Origin: Caproicibacterium argilliputei
GTDB taxonomy: Bacteria > Bacillota > Clostridia > Oscillospirales > Acutalibacteraceae
Assembly: GCF_029211325.2 (NCBI RefSeq)
Contig: NZ_CP135996.1
Location: 62,001 to 126,000 of the forward strand
Direction of reading: 5' to 3'
Length of the DNA: 64,000 nucleotides
In this document: one piece after another, positions 58,418 to 64,000 of the stretch
Layout: every line of letters starts with the position of its first letter
How positions within the stretch are numbered: the stretch's first letter is position 1
Translations under genes and position numbers: made by a program
The notes under the pieces: model-generated
Seen by the model: only the letters and a program-made list of their open reading frames with translations
Databases searched by the model: none
Told to the model about the DNA's origin: nothing

Positions 58418-60211
58418 TCAGGTGATGTCGGCACAGAGAACTTTGACAAGCGGAGCCTGCGTATTCTTGGTATCCTTTGGCAATATCATATTGACCTGAT
58501 TTTTTTGGTCATAGCCGATTCTTCTGCTTTCTGTTTTCAGGTGCAGTGTTTTCGTTTCACGAGAGCCGTCTTTGTAAGTTGCAGTAATTTTTAAAACCGC
58601 GCCGTTGAACAGGTCATTTACCTTCTCCAGATTTTGTCCATAAAGAAGTCCCTGCTTTTTCTGTGCTGCGGAAGGAGGGTCGATTTTTGCTAATTCCTCT
58701 GCAGGCGCAAAAAGACCGTAGCTGTATTGTGCATTGTAGGAAACAGAGGTTTTCTTTCCAAGCATGGTTCCTTCAATATAAAAAGCTTCAGACGGTTTCA
58801 ACTTTTTACCGTTGTCAAGATATTGCTGCCATGAAAAGAAAGAAAGAGTTTTGTCCGGTTTATGTGCTTTATCTTCTGCTCGCATAAACGCTTCTGCCTC
58901 AGCTTGCTCATCTTTAGATGTGAGTTCCTTGGTTACCCGTTTAATTTGATAAATTTTTCCGTGGTCAATTTGCATTTCCACATTTGCAAGGTTGGTTCCG
59001 CTTATGTGGAAACTGGCTCCGCTCTTAACCCCGTCATCACTTCCACTGCGCTCTGTTTCCAAAGCAAAGGCAATTTCGTTGCTGTTTGCGTTACTGTAGG
59101 TGTCACTTTTTTCAGAGTAAGCAGCCAGGGTAAAGCTGTTTTTGGTTTCAGGGGCGGAAGCTTCAATTTGCGTAATGTTGTACAGCGGATGCTGCTTTTC
59201 AAACGCCAGTCCGCGCTGTATCAGTTCCTTTTCAAACGCTGTTCGTTTTGGGTCGTTTTGCTGTTTTTGAAGCGTATTGCAATTATCGCGGTCAAGGGGA
59301 AACTTTTGATATAATTCAATGCAGAGCTGATTTTCATATGTGAGAGTCGCCGCTAAATTCTTTTTATAGTCATCCCGCGGCGTGATCTGGTATGTTTGTG
59401 TACGGACACTGCCGTCTAAAAAGGTTGCTTTTAAGACCATGCGTGTTTTAGAAAGGATTTGTACCATCTGTGTGGTGTCCTGTACCTGGAAATCATCCTC
59501 ATTGATTTTTGCGGTTTCGGGGTTTTTTATAAAGTCGTCGAAATTTTTTGCTGATTTTAACGCTTTGTCCCGTGCTTCCCATGCTGTGTCGGTCAGATGC
59601 TTTGCAATACAAATTTCATAAGCATTCAGCTGTGCGGTGATATCATTCTTTTGATAATCAATGGTAAACGGATGGGCATACTGGTCAGTGTCTGACCAGG
59701 TATCCGGGGCATCGTTTTCGCCGGTTTTTTGAAAGAAAAACGCCTGTTCCTCTTTGTCCAGTGCAGAGGTGTCCAGAGAATACTGAACGGATTTTAGATT
59801 TGTTCCTTTGCACTGCAGGTTTGGCCGATAGGTGATGGTGACATAATTGCCCTGAGCACTTCCGGTAGACAGGCTCTCATAGAGTTCGTCCTGCTGCATT
59901 TGCAGCACGACGGTGTTGCCGCTTTGTTTGGTTTCCGCTGCGTAAGCCGCAAGACCGAAGGTGTTTTGTGCGGCTGCGGTGCTGGACGGGTTTCCGGCGG
60001 CTTGCGGCGTCACGTGTGTTCCTGCCGACTGCAGGTACGGAAACGCAATGGCAAAGGCTAAAATGCCGGCAGCGATGGCCGCAGGTTTTGCCACACGGCG
60101 GTGTTTGTGCGTACGCACAGTTCCTTTTCCGGTGAACTGCGACAGCGTTTTTTGGGTTAATGTTTCATCCGGCTTGATTTGGATGCACATTTCTTGATAC
60201 TTGTTCTTCAT
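58418..60211 (-). CDS. Membrane anti-sigma-type protein (DUF4179-like)
   Basis: 597 residues. A short cytoplasmic N-terminus (~1-42, NKYQEMCIQIKPDETLTQKTL) that would bind the sigma factor is followed by one membrane segment (~45-62, AAIAAGILAFAIAFPYL). A long extracytoplasmic region with repeated beta-rich segments follows. Overlaps the ECF sigma gene by 47 bp, the usual sign of a cognate pair. AGGAGGG precedes the ATG. The signal sensed is unknown. Confidence 0.75.
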   Translation of the reverse strand: MKNKYQEMCIQIKPDETLTQKTLSQFTGKGTVRTHKHRRVAKPAAIAAGILAFAIAFPYLQSAGTHVTPQAAGNPSSTAAAQNTFGLAAYAAETKQSGNTVVLQMQQDELYESLSTGSAQGNYVTITYRPNLQCKGTNLKSVQYSLDTSALDKEEQAFFFQKTGENDAPDTWSDTDQYAHPFTIDYQKNDITAQLNAYEICIAKHLTDTAWEARDKALKSAKNFDDFIKNPETAKINEDDFQVQDTTQMVQILSKTRMVLKATFLDGSVRTQTYQITPRDDYKKNLAATLTYENQLCIELYQKFPLDRDNCNTLQKQQNDPKRTAFEKELIQRGLAFEKQHPLYNITQIEASAPETKNSFTLAAYSEKSDTYSNANSNEIAFALETERSGSDDGVKSGASFHISGTNLANVEMQIDHGKIYQIKRVTKELTSKDEQAEAEAFMRAEDKAHKPDKTLSFFSWQQYLDNGKKLKPSEAFYIEGTMLGKKTSVSYNAQYSYGLFAPAEELAKIDPPSAAQKKQGLLYGQNLEKVNDLFNGAVLKITATYKDGSRETKTLHLKTESRRIGYDQKNQVNMILPKDTKNTQAPLVKVLCADIT

Positions 60212-60692
60212 CAGAAATCCCTCCTAAGTTTTTTTTCAGCAGTTCCCGTGCGCGGCACATCTGTGTGCGTACGGTTGCCGTTTTTCGCCCCAGAATATGG
60301 CCAATCTCCTCTGCGGAGTAGCCCTCCTGGTAGTACAGATGAATCACGTCCCGATACTTCTGCGGCAGCTTCGCGACGACTGCCCAAAGGTCGGAATCTT
60401 CCTCTGTTTCAAAGGGGATATTTTCCGTAAGGGCTGCTCGACGGCGGCTCCACGCGCTGCGGTGCAGGTCGCGACAAACGTTCACGGTGACCTGCAGCAG
60501 CCATGCCTTCAGGTGCTCGTCATCCGCAAATTGGGTGCCGTCCAAGTACAGCCGCAGAAATGCCTCTTGAAAAACATCCTCTGCATCTGCGCGGTTTTGG
60601 GTATGTACCAATGCCAGCTGAAACACCGGCGTACCGAACCGCTTGATTGCGCACTCCATAAACATTTGCGTGCGCATTGGCTCTTTTTTCAT
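60165..60692 (-). CDS. ECF-type sigma-70 factor
   Basis: 175 residues. Region 2 (ALVHTQNRADAEDVFQEAFLRLY) and region 4 (LPQKYRDVIHLYYQEGYSAEEIGHILGRKTATVRTQ) are both clear. No region 3, as in ECF factors. It is co-encoded with the overlapping membrane protein, its probable anti-sigma. The start at 60692 is chosen because the upstream in-frame codons have no ribosome site. Confidence 0.9.
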   Translation of the reverse strand: MKKEPMRTQMFMECAIKRFGTPVFQLALVHTQNRADAEDVFQEAFLRLYLDGTQFADDEHLKAWLLQVTVNVCRDLHRSAWSRRRAALTENIPFETEEDSDLWAVVAKLPQKYRDVIHLYYQEGYSAEEIGHILGRKTATVRTQMCRARELLKKNLGGISDEEQVSRNVHPNQAG

Positions 60693-60750
60693 TTTTTCAT
60701 CCCCTTTACCAAAGTACACGAAATAAACTGCCGAAACGCTACAGAAAAAA

Positions 60751-60790
60751 GAAAAAGCACCGGAAAATCCAAACGGAATTTTCCGGTGCT
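60751..60790 (-). terminator. Terminator downstream of the P-type-ATPase-like gene
   Basis: Minus strand AGCACCGGAAAATT-ccgtttgg-ATTTTCCGGTGCT followed by TTTTCTTTTTT. Between it and the gene, CGTCGCTTTC-tga-GAAAGCGACG (60900-60922) is a second hairpin without a T-run. The 60793-60960 gap has no gene. Confidence 0.75.
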
Positions 60791-60960
60791 CTGGAGAGTC
60801 TTTCTATTGGTGCAGATGCCTGTTGCCTTCTCACTCGGACGTGCAGCCCGAACCTGCCGCACTTTTAAAGGTCGTGGCGGGCTTCGCTACCACACCCCCC
60901 GTCGCTTTCTGAGAAAGCGACGGAAAGCGCGCCCTCCGTGAGCTTCAGCACACTGCGTGC

Positions 60961-63900
60961 TTAGGGTTTGCGGAGTTTGGGAACCAGCCAGACGGCCAGC
61001 GTCCAGAATGCCTCGTAAATAACCAGACTCAGCGTGCTGACCTGCTGCATTCCCTGCTGACAGCACAGAAACGCTACCAGAACAAAGCCGAGCACCGCGC
61101 CGACATTCTGCAGCGCCACAGCCATCGAGATATTAGCCCGCTGACGAACGCAGGCGGTAATCAGCCGCATCATCGTGCTGGGCTTTCCACGGGTGGCCAG
61201 CAGGGCATGAGATTCCTCTGTCGGTTCTTTCACTAGGGATTCATATACTTGTCCGAGGCGTTCCGGCAGAACCCGTACCGTATGTACATCCAAACCAAAA
61301 AGTGTTGCGGTAAACGGCGCCGTTACGTTCGGGTCGTTGCTGCGGACAATCAGCGAAATGCCGTTGTCCTCCATGCGCTGCAGCTCCATGGTGCGGTGCC
61401 GGTCTGCACGGTAGGTGACAATGAACATCGCAACCAGCTCGCCGCCGACGGAAAGGTACGCCAGCTGCTTGCCGCCGCGGATGTACTTTGCCTCCAGCGC
61501 TTCGCTGGGCGGGGTGATGCTGTGGTGCTCCATCAGGCGGCGGTTGCCAATAAATACGCGCCGCCCGCCGACCCAGCCGGAAACGCCCATACCGTCTTCA
61601 TACTGAATATTTTCTACCTTTGGCAAGCTGTCCATCCGACTTTGGATGATTTGCTCGAACAGGCTGCTTAATGGGCCGCCGGCTTTATGCATCAGCGCCG
61701 CCGCGTCCACAATGACATCGTCCATCTGCGCGCTGCCGAACGTCTTAATGCCATTTAAAATGACGCTGCCGCGCGGAAACAGATCCTTGGCGTCTACCAT
61801 GACCGCATTGGTGTCTGCGTAATACTGTACGGCGGGAAAGCCAATGACCATGCCGCCGCATTGCGCCGCCACGCGGCTGATGCGGGAAAGCGGCAGGTTG
61901 ACCGACAGCATATTCATAATTGGCACGCTGACGCACGTGGCCGCCGCAAAGGCAGTCAGGGCGCTGTTCACGTTGTGCGGCTGCACAAACAGCAGCATGA
62001 CTAAGAACAGAACCAAGCTTGCACAGAACAGAACCGGCGCGAGGAACTGGCTGCTGCGGTCGCTGGGATCGTCACTGTACGACAGGCGCAGGAAATTTTT
62101 AAGGAAGTCCGTTTCACGCTGATAGGCAATCTCCGGCGCATCCAGTGTGACTCCCTCTGCCATCTGCAGGGCGGTATTGTGGTCGTCAAACTTTTCAACG
62201 GAATACGTTTTATCCGGAGATGTAATGTAATGGAAATTCTTGTTGACCCGGCGCACCAGTGTCAGCTTGCCCAGCGTGTTAAAGAACAGAGCGCCGCAGA
62301 CAATCACCGAATACAGGTGCAGCTGCCCGTGCAGAATCTGGCTCTGCATAAACAAAGCGGCAACCGCCTGCATAACGCCTGCAATGCTTGCCACGGCAAC
62401 GCCGGTGTCGGCATTTGCGCGCAGCTTAAACAGGGCTTTCAGTCCGTTCAAAATCGTGACGCCGCAGAAACCGACGGAACAGGATAGGAAAATGAGATTG
62501 CAGATGAGATAAGCGGTGATGTTCAGCGGCGGCATACCGAACAGACCAAATTCACCAAAGATTCCGAAAATCAGTTCCAAAACAGCGCAGATGCCGGTGA
62601 CGGTCAGCCGGAGCATCAGCTCCCGCATATCGCCGCCAAGCTGATGGAAAATAGAGGCCGCGTCCTCGCGGGAATTGTAATCCTCCACTTCGTCGGTTGA
62701 CGCGGGCTTAGCTTCCTGTATCGGAAGCGGAATGTTCAGCGCTTCCAAATCATCGAGGTCTGACGGATCTGGCTGGCTGGCGCGCGCCTGCTGTTCCATC
62801 TGTTCCGTCTGCTCCCGTGCGGCGCGGCGCAGAATTTTCCGCTTCGGCTGCTGTGGGGTTTCGGCGGGGGCGTTCGGATCGATTTCCTGCACCATCGCCC
62901 GCGCGGCTGCCTCATATTTGCGGTAAGTGGGCTGCTCTTGTGCCGGCGGAACCGGCGCGGAGCCGGGCAGCGGCACTTCCGCCGCAGGGCGCGGCGCCGG
63001 CTGGGTTTCGTCTTCGTTTGCAAAGCGGTCAGGCACCTGTACCGGTTGCTCCGGTTCTTTTGCAGCCGGATGCGCCTGTGTAAACGGCACGACCGGTGCT
63101 TTTTCCCGTTTTGGCTCCGCTTCCTGCGGCGGCACTGACGAGTCCGCTTTTGGCTTGACCGGCTGCACCGCCTCTGCCGCAGGAAGGCGCGTGATATTTT
63201 CTGCCTCGTCCGGCGGTGCCACAGGGACTGCGGAACCACTCGGCATGGGCGCTTCCCGGCGGCCGAGGCGCGGATATTCACGCGATTCGTTAAAAAGCGG
63301 GGTGGTCAAATCCTGCAGAGCCAGAATATGAACCGGTGTGCCGACCGGCCGATAGGTGACCGGCGCGCCGGTCTGTACGGAATGTTCGGGGGTCAGCGGT
63401 TCCTGAACCGCGCGCAGAGGCGCCGGGCGCTCTGCGGGTTCCTGCATGGGGTGGGGCACCGCTTCTTTCTGCGGAACTGACCGCGGCGGCTGCGGCTCCC
63501 GCACCGGAGCCTGCGGGGTGTCTGCCGCTTTTGGCGCGGCGCCGGTGCGGATGCGTTCGGAATTCACGCCTTTCGCGGCGGCTGCCTTTTTAATTTCGTC
63601 TAAGCTAATGGCTGTCGTAATGGAAAAGATATCTTCCTTTCCCACATCGGAAACGCCGCTTTCCTTGACCACCTGGCTGACGCGGCGGCGGCGCTCCTCA
63701 TGCAGCTGCTTCAGCTTCTGCTGCAGCGCTGAGTCGTCCGCTGTTTCCTCGGTGCTGCCGTCAAACAGGTAGGTAAAGGTGCCTGTCATTTCACTGGGCT
63801 GTTCGGTCGGCTGCACAGGCTTAAAGGAAAGGGTTTCCTCGTACTGTTTCTGGTACTCCTCCAGCGGTTTCAGTTCCAGACCGTAATAGGGGTCGTTTTC

Positions 63901-64000
63901 CTCTGAAAATTCCTGTTTTCTGCGGCGGCGTTTTATTTTATCCTGTTTTTTCAGGCTGCTTTTCCGGTTCTTTTTTTCTGCGCGGCTTTCCGGCTGCTTC
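60961..64000 (-). CDS. P-type ATPase-like membrane protein lacking the DKTGT motif, 5' end outside
   Basis: More than 1010 residues; the frame is open to the window edge. A long Pro/Ala/Glu-rich, basic and probably disordered N-terminal region (to about residue 440 of the visible part) precedes several membrane pairs (for example AYLICNLIFLSCSVGFCGV, FLAPVLFCASLVLFLVMLLFV, CVSVPIMNMLSVNLPLSRI). A P/N-domain-like region follows (GSVILNGIKTFGSAQMDDVIVDAAAL, GVSGWVGGRRVFIGNRRLM). Where an active pump has DKTGT this protein has NGIKTF, so transport by phosphorylation is unlikely. Function unknown; two terminal helices (~910-950) end the protein. Confidence 0.65.
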   Translation of the reverse strand, partial: KQPESRAEKKNRKSSLKKQDKIKRRRRKQEFSEENDPYYGLELKPLEEYQKQYEETLSFKPVQPTEQPSEMTGTFTYLFDGSTEETADDSALQQKLKQLHEERRRRVSQVVKESGVSDVGKEDIFSITTAISLDEIKKAAAAKGVNSERIRTGAAPKAADTPQAPVREPQPPRSVPQKEAVPHPMQEPAERPAPLRAVQEPLTPEHSVQTGAPVTYRPVGTPVHILALQDLTTPLFNESREYPRLGRREAPMPSGSAVPVAPPDEAENITRLPAAEAVQPVKPKADSSVPPQEAEPKREKAPVVPFTQAHPAAKEPEQPVQVPDRFANEDETQPAPRPAAEVPLPGSAPVPPAQEQPTYRKYEAAARAMVQEIDPNAPAETPQQPKRKILRRAAREQTEQMEQQARASQPDPSDLDDLEALNIPLPIQEAKPASTDEVEDYNSREDAASIFHQLGGDMRELMLRLTVTGICAVLELIFGIFGEFGLFGMPPLNITAYLICNLIFLSCSVGFCGVTILNGLKALFKLRANADTGVAVASIAGVMQAVAALFMQSQILHGQLHLYSVIVCGALFFNTLGKLTLVRRVNKNFHYITSPDKTYSVEKFDDHNTALQMAEGVTLDAPEIAYQRETDFLKNFLRLSYSDDPSDRSSQFLAPVLFCASLVLFLVMLLFVQPHNVNSALTAFAAATCVSVPIMNMLSVNLPLSRISRVAAQCGGMVIGFPAVQYYADTNAVMVDAKDLFPRGSVILNGIKTFGSAQMDDVIVDAAALMHKAGGPLSSLFEQIIQSRMDSLPKVENIQYEDGMGVSGWVGGRRVFIGNRRLMEHHSITPPSEALEAKYIRGGKQLAYLSVGGELVAMFIVTYRADRHRTMELQRMEDNGISLIVRSNDPNVTAPFTATLFGLDVHTVRVLPERLGQVYESLVKEPTEESHALLATRGKPSTMMRLITACVRQRANISMAVALQNVGAVLGFVLVAFLCCQQGMQQVSTLSLVIYEAFWTLAVWLVPKLRKP

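Overview
The window reads as a chromosome segment of a low-to-mid GC Gram-positive anaerobe, most likely a Clostridia member near the Ruminococcaceae/Oscillospiraceae. This rests on the gene families (ZapA, glycogen phosphorylase, GH13 amylase, RpiR regulator, an EF-G-like GTPase, an ECF sigma/anti-sigma pair), strong AGGAGG ribosome sites and sigma-A promoters. The species is not determined.

Layout. 1-5316 is chromosomal: zapA (cut by the window edge), then glgP and a neopullulanase-like GH13 enzyme for glycogen/alpha-glucan breakdown. A tRNA-Arg(ACG) follows at 5317-5393. Its 3' half is repeated at 53131-53181, which brackets a ~47.8 kb integrative and conjugative element (ICE) integrated at the tRNA. 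53182-54755 holds decayed pieces of a second, related element. From 54813 to the end the sequence is again chromosomal: a GlsB/YeaQ-type membrane protein, an RpiR-family regulator, an EF-G-like GTPase, an ECF sigma factor with its membrane anti-sigma partner, and a large membrane protein resembling a P-type ATPase without its phosphorylation motif.

Inside the ICE, the left 10 kb is cargo and integration: a likely structured small RNA, four tandem lipoprotein genes, a DUF2726 nuclease-like protein, a tyrosine integrase, an AbrB-type regulator, an unknown protein, a GNAT/ASCH pair, TopB, and HicAB. The middle 24 kb is a leftward transfer operon of Gram-positive (VirB4/VirD4/PrgI) type. It comprises three large 'polyvalent' proteins, SSB, a VirB2-like pilin, a VirD4 coupling protein, a VirB6-like membrane protein, PrgI, VirB4, a probable oriT, two relaxosome proteins, a TIR-domain protein, a MobP-type relaxase, a lysozyme/NlpC hydrolase and a membrane-anchored protein. 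The right part carries a sortase and its giant Cna-B-like surface protein, plasmid-type maintenance genes (RepA_N-like pair, ParA, ParB) and a RelB/YoeB toxin-antitoxin pair.

The most unusual structure is a 23-bp perfect palindrome (half-site AAGTGCGACAT, one A/T in the centre, then the reverse complement). There are 11 exact copies, one copy with a compensated outer pair and two decayed copies. All lie inside the ICE and almost all lie between genes. In the left cargo region every one- or two-gene module is bounded by them, and in two places the palindrome itself supplies the stop codon. A second notable feature is the trio of paralogous proteins with a DUF3991/Toprim-like module, in which enzyme motifs are lost reciprocally. 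One member keeps a metallopeptidase motif but has a broken Toprim; another keeps the Toprim motifs but has lost the peptidase residues and contains ~30 copies of an octapeptide repeat.
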